The notes under the pieces: generated by a model
Databases searched by the model: none
Seen by the model: the letters and a program-made list of their open reading frames with translations, nothing else
What the model was told of the DNA's origin: nothing
Made by a program: the position numbers and the translations under genes
Source: Candidatus Methylomicrobium oryzae
Lineage (GTDB): Bacteria; Pseudomonadota; Gammaproteobacteria; Methylococcales; Methylomonadaceae
Direction: 5' to 3'
NCBI RefSeq assembly: GCF_016745425.1
Contig: NZ_JAERVK010000015.1
Span: forward strand, 71,447-135,446
DNA: 64,000 bases
Shown: piece after piece, positions 1 through 9,233 of the stretch
How the letters are laid out: each line of letters begins with the position of its first letter
Position numbering within the stretch: position 1 is the first letter of the stretch

Positions 1-405
1 GGCCACGGCGACATACCAACCAGCGTCAAGGCGATGAAAGAAGGCGCGGTTGATTTTCTGACTAAGCCGGTGCATGAACAAGACTTGATCGCTGCCGTCC
101 ACGCCGCCATCGAAAAAGACCGGTTGAACCGCCAGGCGCGCGCCGAACTGACGGGTTTTCTGGCAGGACTGGCGACGCTCACGCCGCGCGAGAAGGAAGT
201 TCTGGCTCATGTCGTTACCGGCAAACTCAACAAACAAATCGCGGCCGATCTCGGAACCGTCGAGAAAACCATTAAGGTTCACCGTGCCCACATTATGGAG
301 AAATTACACATCAGGTCGTTGGCCGATCTTGTGCGCTTGACGGAACGGTCGGGAATCAAGTTCATGCCGATCGAAAAGAGCGTAAAGGCTGAGCGCCAGC
401 GATAG
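1..405 (+). CDS. FixJ-type response regulator, C-terminal part
   Basis: The gene enters from the left edge, so only the end of the receiver domain and the output domain are visible. The first residues read GHGDIPTSVKAMKEGAVDFL followed by TKP, the end of a FixJ/NodW-type receiver domain with its conserved lysine. A LuxR/GerE helix-turn-helix follows, with the typical LTPREKEVL start and a K-TIKVHRAHIMEKL recognition helix. The protein would be a cytoplasmic transcription factor activated by phosphorylation from a partner kinase that lies outside the window. The phospho-accepting aspartate is upstream of position 1. Family assignment is confident; the regulated genes are unknown. Confidence 0.9.
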   Translation, partial: GHGDIPTSVKAMKEGAVDFLTKPVHEQDLIAAVHAAIEKDRLNRQARAELTGFLAGLATLTPREKEVLAHVVTGKLNKQIAADLGTVEKTIKVHRAHIMEKLHIRSLADLVRLTERSGIKFMPIEKSVKAERQR

Positions 406-419
406 CCGATTTTATCCCT

Positions 420-440
420 CGATAATCTTTTTGATTATCG
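420..440. other. Perfect inverted repeat after the response regulator
   Basis: Two 8-base arms (CGATAATC and GATTATCG) are separated by TTTTT, 15 bases after the stop codon of the regulator. The position suits a terminator or mRNA-stabilising hairpin, but no T-run follows it on the plus strand. The rest of 441-743 has no gene I can support; it ends in one copy of the dispersed motif described at 747-763. Confidence 0.4.
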
Positions 441-743
441 GCGATGCGAAATCGCCAGATTGATTCGCAACGTAAAGGCTGCTTTGTTTGATGGCCTGCT
501 TCGGAAAAACACCGGCAGCACCTTCTCTGCATTATAAAAATGACCGTCGGAGAATTTTCCGATATTCCTGCGCCATAGCATTCAGCAACCTGCGTAAATA
601 CCAGTTCGCAACCACTTTTAATTTTTTAAAAAGTAACCCATTCATATGGTATCTTCAAAATCGGCTGTTATTCATCGCGCCGCGAAAGCGTCGATCGCTG
701 TTTAAGTTAGGGAAAGAGAATTTATCGCTCGCTTATTCCGGCA

Positions 744-1724
744 CTAATGGACTTTAGGCCGATTCCGTGAATTATCGGGCGCAACGCCACCTTTCTTGAA
801 AACCAGAATTTCCCCTTCCATCACCAGGTTCAACACAAGCTTGTTATCGCGTATTTCCACACTGACCGCATCGGTCAAATCCCTCAAGTAATCCATATAC
901 CGCGATCCCGGCTCACATTCGGCCAATGTTGCCGGTCCCGGCATGATCTTGATGCGCCCGTCTTCCAAGGTATATTGACCCTGCATCCGATTACAATCGG
1001 CTTTGACTCGATACGAACCGTCCGGTAGAAAAATCAGCGTGTATTTGTCGGGGGTGTCGATCACGGCGCGGTACGGCTTTCGGGTGTCCTCAAAGCGCTC
1101 CCATTGCCAGACGATGCCGGTAATGCTTTCTCTCGGTACGAGCGTGATTTTCGGATCGGCTATTTTTTCGGCGCTGCGTTCCCATTTGCCGCCGTGCAGA
1201 CGGTAGACTTGCCGCACCTGCCGGCTCAGGCAACATGCAGGATCGCCAGCCCTTGCCGTGAGCATATTCAAGTACACATAACCTTGGGCAATCGATAGAT
1301 CGGTAATTCGAGCCCGGTCACCTAATAGAACGCTAGCCTGCTGTTCAGGCGCACCGCCGGTATTGCGCATAGCCATCAGATACTTGAAATTTCCCGAACC
1401 TCCGCTTTGCTGATCCAGAATAACGACCGCATCGCCTAATCCGTCCTGGTCCAGATCCCCAAAGGCGGACCTTTCCAGAGTGACCTGATCCTTCTGTGTC
1501 ATTCCTTCGCCGTACGGACGTTTAAACGCACCCTCGTCGAGACGGAATTCACCCAATGAATCGATTCGATAGATTGCATTGGCAAGATCATTTCTTGCCA
1601 ATGACTGTTTGACGTCGACGGGATTCGGCTTACCGACGGCCGCTCCGCCGGAAGTACTGCTGCATGCCGAAACCAGGACGTGCGCCGTCAAGGCCGTAAT
1701 GATCGGCCATTTGGAAGTTTTCAT
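744..1724 (-). CDS. Lipoprotein with C-terminal META (HslJ-like) domain
   Basis: The first 21 residues form a lipoprotein signal ending in the lipobox LVSAC, so the mature protein should be anchored in the envelope. The last ~115 residues match the META/HslJ fold: an ITGIVWQWERF start, a FLPDGSYRVKADCNRMQGQY core and a closing EGEILVFKK strand. The middle section has an EF-hand-like DLDQDGLGDAVVIL stretch. A GAGGAG ribosome site lies five bases before the ATG. META-domain lipoproteins are linked in other bacteria to heat or antibiotic tolerance; no such role can be read here. It stands alone, convergent with nothing obvious. Confidence 0.8.
   Translation of the reverse strand: MKTSKWPIITALTAHVLVSACSSTSGGAAVGKPNPVDVKQSLARNDLANAIYRIDSLGEFRLDEGAFKRPYGEGMTQKDQVTLERSAFGDLDQDGLGDAVVILDQQSGGSGNFKYLMAMRNTGGAPEQQASVLLGDRARITDLSIAQGYVYLNMLTARAGDPACCLSRQVRQVYRLHGGKWERSAEKIADPKITLVPRESITGIVWQWERFEDTRKPYRAVIDTPDKYTLIFLPDGSYRVKADCNRMQGQYTLEDGRIKIMPGPATLAECEPGSRYMDYLRDLTDAVSVEIRDNKLVLNLVMEGEILVFKKGGVAPDNSRNRPKVH
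747..763. repeat. Dispersed motif, copy 1 (ATGGACTTTAGGCC core)
   Basis: This copy shares GGACTTTAGGCC with three other sites in the window (5076-5093, 11014-11031, 60905-60922) but has diverged at the 3' end. It lies directly after the stop codon of the META lipoprotein gene. See the finding on this motif. Confidence 0.4.
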
Positions 1725-1826
1725 TCTGCTCCTCTGTCATTTACCAGCGTTTTTATACTGGCCATGCTTGGTATGTAAATTCGGTTTTCTCACTCAATCC
1801 GGCGAGTCATGAAGACGGTATTGCCC

Positions 1827-4274
1827 CTACTCGGCTCTTGCGATTCCTTCCAGTTCCTGAACCAGCCGTTTTATGCCGGCGTCGTCCGGGATCACTTTGG
1901 CCGCTTTTCGCGCGGACAACAGCGCCGATCTGATGTCGCCTGACTCGCGCTCCATTGAAATGAGCGCGCTCAGAATTTCGAGATCATAGGGCTGGCGAAT
2001 TGCTGCGGCCTTTAAAATCGCCAGCGCTTCACGCGGCCTCCCGGCGGAATGGAGGCCTATGGCATAAACATAAGCGTACCGCGCATTATCGGGAGCGAAC
2101 TGCGTGGCAGCCATCAGGTCCTGGAGCGCGGCGGACATATGGCCCTGGCGTACCAGCACCAACCCCAGTGCATGGTGCAAGTCGGCCGCGTTCGGCAATA
2201 ACGCCAGTCCCCGGCGCAATTGCTTCTCGCCTTCGTCCTCGCGGCCTTGCTGCCGATACACATCGGCGAGATTCACGTAAGCGGCGGCAAAGAGCGGATC
2301 CAGCCTGAGCGTGCGCTCGTACGCGGCAATCGCGGCATCCTCCCTGCCCTGACGCCATAATAAATTGCCCCGATTAACATTTTCCGAAGGCCAATCGGCA
2401 TTGATCGTCAAAAAACTCTGGTATTCCTTGAGCGCGGTTGCGCGCGCCTTTAACCGATGCGGAGGAAATCGGCTGTCCGGCACATCGGCCAACAGGCGGG
2501 CCGCTTCGACACGAACGCCGCGTATCGCATCGGACAGCAGCGGAGATGCCATTTCGACACGGCTGTCCGGATCGATCGACTCGAGCAAGCTTAGCGCCGC
2601 GATCCGCACCGACGGATCGGCATCTTGCAGCAGCTTCCGCGCAACACCTGCTAAATCCGGAGGCAGCATCGGTCCTGCGAGCAGCGCAGCCGTCGCGCGA
2701 ACGACGGCAGGGCTGGCCGAGTCTTGGGCAAGCTCAAGCAAGGCAGGCAAGGCGGTAATGCCCTGCGAGACCCCGGCTTCCAACACGCTGCCGAAATGCG
2801 GACGCTGCCGCCAGGATTTGCCGTACCGTTTATCCAGCGCATCGGCGGCCCATTCGGGCTTACGGTTTTGGTGGCACAGCGTGCAGGCGTTCGGACTGCC
2901 CAAAGATAGCGACAAGTCCGGCCTGGGCAGGCGAAAACTATGATCGTGCCGGCCGTCGATGACCATGTAATTTTGTTCGGGCGCATGGCAGTCGATGCAC
3001 TGCGCGCCTTTTGAACCGGCTTTGTGGAAATGGTGCTTGCCGGTATCGAACACGGCCGGATTGTGGCAGCGTGCGCATAAAGCATTGCCTTCAGCGCGGA
3101 GCTTGAGCGTGTGCGGTTCGTGGCAGTCCAGGCAGGTCACGCCTTTTTGATACATCTTGCTCTGGCGGAATGAGCCCCAAGTATAATCTTCATCGCGCTG
3201 CTGACCGTCCGCGTAATAGGCCGGCTGTATCAACAGCGCCGGACGATGGGTGTCTTCCAACGGCAAACCGGGCAATCCGTCTTCGGCCAATGTAGAACGA
3301 CGCGCATGACAAGCCCAGCAAGTATTCATCAGCCTGTCGTCCGCAGGCCGATCCCGTTGAGCGAATTTCGCATCGCTCGTCGGAAATTTCCACGCCTCCC
3401 GCCATCGGCTGAGCAGGCGTACCTCAAATCCTTTGCCGTCTTCCTGCCGATACGGCGGCCGGGCTTGTTTGGCCCATGCGACGTGTCGGGCTGCGGGGCC
3501 GTGGCAGGCTTCGCAGGATACGTTCAATGCGCTGAATGTCGTTCGGTAATTATCCGACGCCGCATCGTAGCCTTTTTTGAGAGCGGTCGAATGGCATTCG
3601 GCGCATTGCATGTTCCAGTTCTGGTAACGCCCTGTCCAGTGCAGTTGGTCCTTATGATCGATTTTCTGGTTGGGGTAAAGATGGAACCAGCGCTGCCCCC
3701 CTTCGGGTTTTGTGCGGCTATCCCAGGCGATACCGAGAGCCTGGTAGCGTCCTCCCGGAAATTCGATCAAATATTGCTGCAACGGCGTAATGCCGAACGC
3801 GTATTTGACCGGATAATCGGCGAGTTTGCCGTCCGGGCCCTCTGTCCGCACCATGAACTTGCCGTCGCGTTTAAAAAACTTAGACTCCAAACCATAATGC
3901 ATGAACGTCGCATTATCGAAATCGCCGAGCACGGTTTGCGCATTCGCCGGCTGCATCGCGAGTGCGTGGTGCGAACCCGCCCATGCTTCGGCCTCGTCCT
4001 TATGGCACTCGCTGCACGCATTCGCACCGACATAATCGTTATGCGCTATAAGTGCCGCGGTTTCGGAATTCATCGCTGCCGGCGCAGGGGCTTTCTTGGG
4101 CGGATGTTTCAAATAAATGAAAGTCTCAAACGCCATTGCGATCAAAATCAATGAAAGGATAATTGCCGTCGGTCGACGTATTTGCCAAATCGGCAATTTA
4201 GAGACGCCTTCCATTGGTGAATCAGGCACAGTTTGCGCAGTCTGGACCTGTTTGTGTTTCTTGCGCCGGCTCAT
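1827..4274 (-). CDS. Octahaem c-type cytochrome with HEAT-like and TPR repeats
   Basis: An 815-residue protein with an N-terminal membrane anchor (about residues 35-55). Eight CXXCH haem motifs follow: CSECH at ~87, then CAECH, CEACH, CWACH, CLDCH, CARCH, CIDCH and CTLCH. After the haem part comes an alpha-helical region with HEAT-like repeats (~500-590), and the last ~190 residues are TPR units such as AAIAAYERTLRLDPLFAAAY. The haem part resembles the cytochrome c554 group of multihaem proteins, and fusions to TPR are known in environmental proteobacteria. It should face the periplasm and carry electrons or reduce a small substrate, but the substrate cannot be read from the sequence. The downstream neighbour is unrelated. 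Confidence 0.85.
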   Translation of the reverse strand: MSRRKKHKQVQTAQTVPDSPMEGVSKLPIWQIRRPTAIILSLILIAMAFETFIYLKHPPKKAPAPAAMNSETAALIAHNDYVGANACSECHKDEAEAWAGSHHALAMQPANAQTVLGDFDNATFMHYGLESKFFKRDGKFMVRTEGPDGKLADYPVKYAFGITPLQQYLIEFPGGRYQALGIAWDSRTKPEGGQRWFHLYPNQKIDHKDQLHWTGRYQNWNMQCAECHSTALKKGYDAASDNYRTTFSALNVSCEACHGPAARHVAWAKQARPPYRQEDGKGFEVRLLSRWREAWKFPTSDAKFAQRDRPADDRLMNTCWACHARRSTLAEDGLPGLPLEDTHRPALLIQPAYYADGQQRDEDYTWGSFRQSKMYQKGVTCLDCHEPHTLKLRAEGNALCARCHNPAVFDTGKHHFHKAGSKGAQCIDCHAPEQNYMVIDGRHDHSFRLPRPDLSLSLGSPNACTLCHQNRKPEWAADALDKRYGKSWRQRPHFGSVLEAGVSQGITALPALLELAQDSASPAVVRATAALLAGPMLPPDLAGVARKLLQDADPSVRIAALSLLESIDPDSRVEMASPLLSDAIRGVRVEAARLLADVPDSRFPPHRLKARATALKEYQSFLTINADWPSENVNRGNLLWRQGREDAAIAAYERTLRLDPLFAAAYVNLADVYRQQGREDEGEKQLRRGLALLPNAADLHHALGLVLVRQGHMSAALQDLMAATQFAPDNARYAYVYAIGLHSAGRPREALAILKAAAIRQPYDLEILSALISMERESGDIRSALLSARKAAKVIPDDAGIKRLVQELEGIARAE

Positions 4275-4317
4275 CGGGCTTATCTTATTGAGCTAGATGG
4301 GAATATGTCGGCCGAAA

Positions 4318-4833
4318 TCATTCGGCTTCAGCCGTTACAGGCATCCCCGACCAAAAAAGGTAAATGAGTTTGTCCCGGCCAATGATCTGTACCAGTTCTC
4401 TTAGCAAGCAATAGAGGAAGAACAATACCGCAAGCCACATCTGGATGATCCAGAAATGAGGCCAGACGATTTTCTCCAGCAGATGTCGATGGGCTTCGAG
4501 GATATCCCCGCCCTCTCGCAGTAAAGGAAACACATGCTCGGCATAACGCACAACAAATGTCGCAAGAAAATAGATGCCGCTTTTCCAGGCAATGCCACAA
4601 AGTAAAGGCTTACCGGCGAATTTATTCATCAATGACAGTTTATCGACGACCAGGACCACCTTCCCGACAATCAGCGCTCCCATCACCGCGACACCTAGCC
4701 CGGTCAGTGGAATCCCATATTCCCGTTCGATCAAATTCCGCGTGGTGGCAAGCAGAAGAAAAGAAATGAAAAAAAAGATCGTTGGAGGCAGGACCAGCAG
4801 GAACTCGTGTTTTATTTTATTAATTAGCTTCAT
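4318..4833 (-). CDS. Uncharacterised inner-membrane protein, four predicted TM segments
   Basis: A 171-residue hydrophobic protein with membrane segments at about residues 15-30, 45-62, 82-98 and 125-145. I do not recognise the family. The start is well supported by an AAGGATGG ribosome site before the ATG. It is transcribed in the same direction as the octahaem cytochrome and ends about 40 bases before that gene begins, so the two may be cotranscribed. No catalytic motif is visible. Confidence 0.65.
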   Translation of the reverse strand: MKLINKIKHEFLLVLPPTIFFFISFLLLATTRNLIEREYGIPLTGLGVAVMGALIVGKVVLVVDKLSLMNKFAGKPLLCGIAWKSGIYFLATFVVRYAEHVFPLLREGGDILEAHRHLLEKIVWPHFWIIQMWLAVLFFLYCLLRELVQIIGRDKLIYLFWSGMPVTAEAE

Positions 4834-5335
4834 TTAAGCCATCCTTATCGATTTATTGCCGTATTTGAATTCAGACAATCACACCCGGTCTCTTCAGCCC
4901 GGCATTCACTTACTGAAACCGAGCACAGGCAATCGCCACTATAAGCCGTCAGAAAACGGAGTCGCAGTGATCGAACCGAAAACATGGATTCTTCCTTCAT
5001 ACGTTGTTTGCTTACGGATCATTTTTCTGCTGAAACCGCGACGGACCATTCTATTGCGAGCCAGCCGGTACGGCTATTGGACTTTAGCCCAAGTTTTATC
5101 GGTGCCGGCGGATTGGCGAGGCTTCATTGCGCTGCCAACGTAATTCGCTCGCAGCTCGGAGCGGAGCTCCGCCATCAGGAATCTGAATTTTTATAAAGAA
5201 GCGTTATATTCCGGCTTTTCAAGCCTGCTTTGCCTGTTTCGGCACGCCGTGTTGAGCCGATGCATTGATGATTTACAATATTAACCCGGCAGTCGGGGCA
5301 GTTTTGCAGACTCGAAGGATGGCCACTAAAACCGA
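4834..5335. other. Intergenic region without a supported gene
   Basis: About 500 bases with no open frame that shows protein character. It contains one copy of the dispersed TTGGACTTTAG motif (5076-5093), about 240 bases upstream of the membrane-protein gene at 4318-4833. Confidence 0.5.
5076..5093. repeat. Dispersed motif, copy 2 (ATTGGACTTTAGCCCAAG)
   Basis: This 18-base site differs by one base from the two identical copies at 11014-11031 and 60905-60922. The ends TTGG and CCAA form a short inverted repeat in the intact copies. Confidence 0.45.
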
Positions 5336-7339
5336 TCACCCCGGTATGTCCGAATTTGCCAACTGATTGACGGACAAATACTTGTAACTGCCTTTACGCA
5401 TATTGAAAAACACGAGCTCGGGAAGGCTCATCAAGATGCCCGTGGCGCCAGATTGCAAATTTTTTCCCGAATCCCATGGCCAAGAAAAAAACCCGTAAAG
5501 GCTTTGGCCGATACCGGCAGTGGTATTAAAAAGGCCGAACAAGGGCCGCAAGAACACGTTGTCATCGGTAAAAAACACGAATAACGCATCGTCGGGATTG
5601 TATTGATATAAGCGGCTACTCACGATATTCGATTCTTTCAACGCCGTTAACATCCTGTTTTGCCGCGACATGATCTGTTTCAATGCCATACCCCGGTATG
5701 AATCCAAATCGCGGCTCTGCGTCACGCGATATTGATCGCGGACGGATCGATAGGAGACAAACGGAATGAAGTTGTAGGCGGAGTCCACATATCCCCCTAA
5801 CCGTTTTACGGATTCCTTCACCGCCAACGTATCCGACGCTAACCGGTTATGACTGTTACCGTAAGGTTTCAGCAAAGCCTGGTGGATGGTTCTGAAAAGT
5901 TCGGTGACACAGTTGCGCGTGATCAGATCGTAGCGGTATTCCTGCTGCAATTTTTGAAACAGGCTCCGTTCGACGTTATCCAACGCGGACAGCGCCGTTG
6001 TCAGGCGTTCCGGAGTCAAATTCGGCGTCGGCCCCTCCGGAAAAGCAATACTTTTGGAAGGCAGAGCGTTTTCGCCGCTCATGCGGAAACCACGCTGTTG
6101 TTCGCTCTTGAGCAATTCGAAGTAACGATTGGCGATCATCTCGATCTGGCTCCACTCGGTTTCGGTCAACCGTTCCCGGGCTGCTGCCAATTGCCGGTGG
6201 CGATTCAGCGCCACTTGGGCATCGTTGAGCAGAACCCGTATTTGGCCTTTATGCCGGAGGTATTGATCCGGTTTAACCCATTCGGGGTTTTCGCCAAAAT
6301 CGTCGACAAAAAACCAATAACCCGACAGCAGCGAGGCTTCAACCGCGAGATAACGGGCCAGATTGACCAAAACCGCATAGCCCCAGTCCGGGCGGTTCGA
6401 ATCGAGCGCTTCGATGAAGCCGGTTTCCAGATCACGGCGTAACGTCTTCAGTGCTCGCCTTTCCGCCGCGGAAATCCTGAAGGCTTGCCGCTTTGTCGAT
6501 AAAAGCGCATCGGGCTGTAACGGCCGCGCTTCATCGATGGCTTTGAGGGCATATAATGCCGTCAGGCAGTCCGTATACCTTTCGGTGAAGGAATAGACCG
6601 AGGCCGGAAAACTGTCATCAGTGAAATCCGGATCGATCACGGGCCACTGGCTGGGTGCCAGCGTATTGATTTGCGCTTCGGCCCGAGCGCGACGGCGATG
6701 CAAAAAGTCCGCACCATAGCGCTGCTCCACTTTCTTGCGCAAACTCTGGATGCTTTGCGATTGGCGTTTCGTTAATTCGCTGGCCGGTTGCCGAAGCGGC
6801 CGGCCGGGCTCCGGATAAAAAAGCCCGACGCCTTTTAGCCGCAGAATCGACGTTGCATCGGCATCAAGAAGCGTATGACCGGCTTTCGACTTCTGCAGCA
6901 AATACCGGATAAATGTCCGATCCTTATGCAGATCGTCGAGCCATTTGAACTGTCTTTCCTGCGCCAGAAACTTCCATTTGAATTGATTTTTCAGCAGCTC
7001 AAAGGTGTCTTCCTCCACCTCGACGCGGCTCAAATGCATCGGACGGTTCTGCAAGTACCGGTAATGAAAATGAAAATCGGCCTTTTCCCGCCGGAACAAG
7101 CGAATGAGCCCGGAATCGAGATGCTGGAAATGATAAATGTCGTCATCGAATTGAATTGCGGTATGCCCCCCGCTCGAATTCCCTTCGCTGGCTTCTACAT
7201 ACAGATAATTGAAAGAGTTGGCCGATACCGCGGGCGCTAAAAAAAAGAAGGCCGTTAACGCCGCACGAACGCCGATGGCAAAGCACAAGCGTAGCATGAT
7301 GCGAGTGACCGGCCTTTCAAACTGGCAATTAAGAGCCAT
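5336..7339 (-). CDS. DUF4105 / Lnb-like periplasmic protein
   Basis: A 667-residue exported protein. The N-terminal part has GNSSGGHTAIQFDDDIYHFQ, and the later part has YDLITRNCVTELFRTI. This His-then-Cys order matches the permuted papain-like DUF4105 fold, which is shared with the lipoprotein N-acyltransferase Lnb. The conserved GGHT histidine and NC-TEL cysteine are both present, so an acyl-transfer or hydrolytic activity is possible. The first ATG lies nine bases after the stop of the upstream lipoprotein gene, which suggests coupling. A start at Met15 (7297) would give a cleaner signal peptide ending near AVSANS. Function beyond the family is inference. Confidence 0.75.
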   Translation of the reverse strand: MALNCQFERPVTRIMLRLCFAIGVRAALTAFFFLAPAVSANSFNYLYVEASEGNSSGGHTAIQFDDDIYHFQHLDSGLIRLFRREKADFHFHYRYLQNRPMHLSRVEVEEDTFELLKNQFKWKFLAQERQFKWLDDLHKDRTFIRYLLQKSKAGHTLLDADATSILRLKGVGLFYPEPGRPLRQPASELTKRQSQSIQSLRKKVEQRYGADFLHRRRARAEAQINTLAPSQWPVIDPDFTDDSFPASVYSFTERYTDCLTALYALKAIDEARPLQPDALLSTKRQAFRISAAERRALKTLRRDLETGFIEALDSNRPDWGYAVLVNLARYLAVEASLLSGYWFFVDDFGENPEWVKPDQYLRHKGQIRVLLNDAQVALNRHRQLAAARERLTETEWSQIEMIANRYFELLKSEQQRGFRMSGENALPSKSIAFPEGPTPNLTPERLTTALSALDNVERSLFQKLQQEYRYDLITRNCVTELFRTIHQALLKPYGNSHNRLASDTLAVKESVKRLGGYVDSAYNFIPFVSYRSVRDQYRVTQSRDLDSYRGMALKQIMSRQNRMLTALKESNIVSSRLYQYNPDDALFVFFTDDNVFLRPLFGLFNTTAGIGQSLYGFFSWPWDSGKNLQSGATGILMSLPELVFFNMRKGSYKYLSVNQLANSDIPG

Positions 7340-7350
7340 ACCGAGCCGGG

Positions 7351-7782
7351 TTATTTTTCGGACTCGTAACCTTTTTGAATATTTTCCATTTTATTCTCGT
7401 CAGCGTTTGCAAAATTCTTTTTGTAGGTTTCGTAGGCAATCCCTTCGATGCCGGCTTTTTTCAAACCCTTGCCGATTGCAATATAAGTTATCGGCTCCCG
7501 GTCCCAGTTTGCGATACCGGCCTCGGCGGCAATGCCGCTCAAGCCTTTAAGAAAACCGGAGTAATCGGCCTCCGCATGGGAGGACTTTACATAAGCTGCC
7601 GTGTAATCGGACACATTTTTTTCGTACTTCTTTTCTTTATCGGAAATGGAAGACGGGCTACTGATGATGGAGCTGGTCGAATCGGAAATGCTTTTGGAGC
7701 TATCCGAAAAAGAACAACCGGCGATCATAAATGAAACTATCAAAATCCAACATTGATTAGAATTTACCAAATAGGAAGGCAT
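7351..7782 (-). CDS. Small lipoprotein of unknown family, upstream of the DUF4105 gene
   Basis: I place the start at 7782, because it is preceded by GGGAG at six bases and gives a 143-residue protein with a clear lipobox (SFMIAGC). A longer frame to 7875 lacks these signs. After a Ser-rich linker the protein has a conserved-looking segment FLKGLSGIAAEAGIANWDRE and a charged C-terminus. I do not recognise the family. It ends 11 bases before the DUF4105 gene, so the pair is probably one operon and the two products may work together in the periplasm. Confidence 0.65.
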   Translation of the reverse strand: MPSYLVNSNQCWILIVSFMIAGCSFSDSSKSISDSTSSIISSPSSISDKEKKYEKNVSDYTAAYVKSSHAEADYSGFLKGLSGIAAEAGIANWDREPITYIAIGKGLKKAGIEGIAYETYKKNFANADENKMENIQKGYESEK

Positions 7783-7987
7783 GACTATCTCCCGCTTAAA
7801 ACCAGAGGCATACAGAATATTTATTAATAAGTTTTTTCCTGAGTCTGTCCCGACGAGTAGTCGGGTATTCGGCATTTCGACGACGAAAAATCCGACAGGC
7901 TTAATTTTATGTTTTGAACAAGCCCGGACTCATTGCATCATAGCCGGTTTAAACCAGCCTTGCCGGGAAAAATACCGGGCAAGCTTT

Positions 7988-8014
7988 GCCGATATCTCGT
8001 CGGCTATTTTTTTT
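7988..8014 (+). terminator. Hairpin followed by an eight-T run
   Basis: Arms GCCGA and TCGGC enclose a seven-base loop and are followed by TATTTTTTTT, the form of an intrinsic terminator on the plus strand. No plus-strand gene ends here, so its role is unclear; it may block antisense transcription between the two minus-strand units. Confidence 0.3.
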
Positions 8015-8127
8015 CGTCTGCTGCACGGAAGATGACTTATATGACTTTATATTGTTATTTACTCATCTGCCGACAGCCTAAATACCTTGCCCGGTCTATC
8101 CTTTAAATCCGATGCTTTACCTGACTT

Positions 8128-9075
8128 TTACTGCCGACTTTCAGCGAGCTTCCATCCCTCGGGGTTAAACGCCTTAATCGCTTTGACCTCTTGGCTAGTC
8201 TTTGGGCCTAAGTCCTTTTCGAGGACTTTTCCCTGATGATTGATCATGAAAGTCATGATTCCGGACGAACCGTATTTGGCCGGAAAGGCGAGCAGACCGA
8301 AACCGGCGATCATATTGCCGTTGATCACATAATCATATTTTCCTCCGGCCGCATCTTTTCCCTGCCGGGTCAATAATTTGTAATAATACCCATGATAAGG
8401 CTGCGGCTCGTCGGTTTTGGAAGCAGGATAAGCTTCAGAGCGTGCCTTTGCAATCAACGGCCCAAGCGGGCTTGGCTCCCCGCCTGCAGCGCTCTCCCAA
8501 TATAGGCCGTCCTGCCGGCCTGCGCTGCTCAGGAATTTTTGCGCATATTCCAGGACGCCGTCTTGATCTCTGTCCTTACTTGCGTAACTGAACTGGGCCT
8601 CGGCATAGGCTTTCGCGACATTGATGGCGCTGAGTTCGTTGCGCCCGATGCGGCGGCTCAACATTTCGTCAATCCCCGCCTCGGTATCGAAACGCCACGT
8701 ATTTGCTTCCTGAACAAGGGGAATCGGCAAAGGCCAAGCTTCATTGCCGACGACCAGAATCGCGCGTCCGTCAGCCTGTTTTTCGATCCGCTGTTTGACC
8801 GCGGCAGCGGCGGCGAATTGTTCGCGATTATTTTTGTCTTCGACGGGATCGCCGCTGGTCAATTGTTCCCGGTATCGGGATCCGAACAGAGCCATCAAAG
8901 CCTCGACGTTGTCGGCATTGATGGCCTCCAGCAAAGCGTTCACTGCCTGTTCCGGCGATGCAAAAAATTGCTGATCGGGCACCGGCTGCGCTTGCACTCC
9001 GTTCACAATCAGAAGAGTGGCCGATACGGCTATACGGATTAAAGCCTGTTTGCTGAAAAATAAAAAGCGTTCCAT
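8128..9075 (-). CDS. DUF2950 family exported protein
   Basis: A 315-residue protein with an N-terminal signal sequence ending near NGVQAQP. The body follows the DUF2950 pattern throughout: FASPEQAVNALLEAI near the start, AWPLPIPLVQEANTWRFDTE in the middle, then RDQDGVLEYAQKFLSS and PYHGYYYKLLTRQGKDA. DUF2950 proteins are commonly found next to DUF3300 proteins, and here the DUF3300 gene is directly upstream in the same direction (gap about 160 bases). The function of the pair is not established. The length is usual for the family. Confidence 0.85.
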   Translation of the reverse strand: MERFLFFSKQALIRIAVSATLLIVNGVQAQPVPDQQFFASPEQAVNALLEAINADNVEALMALFGSRYREQLTSGDPVEDKNNREQFAAAAAVKQRIEKQADGRAILVVGNEAWPLPIPLVQEANTWRFDTEAGIDEMLSRRIGRNELSAINVAKAYAEAQFSYASKDRDQDGVLEYAQKFLSSAGRQDGLYWESAAGGEPSPLGPLIAKARSEAYPASKTDEPQPYHGYYYKLLTRQGKDAAGGKYDYVINGNMIAGFGLLAFPAKYGSSGIMTFMINHQGKVLEKDLGPKTSQEVKAIKAFNPEGWKLAESRQ

Positions 9076-9233
9076 CTACGGTATCTCGTTAATAGGGTGG
9101 AAAACTCGATCACTGGATCGGTAACTCTGGCTGATTAAAAACAGAATTGACACACTTGATTGAATACTGGCAAGAAGCTTGGTCCCAGCCCAAACAGTTG
9201 CTTCTTGCGCGTGCGACAACATGGAGCAATCTG

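Noticed and set aside
488..757. 89-codon plus-strand frame
   Set aside because: No ribosome site, no domain, and it runs into the end of the convergent lipoprotein gene.
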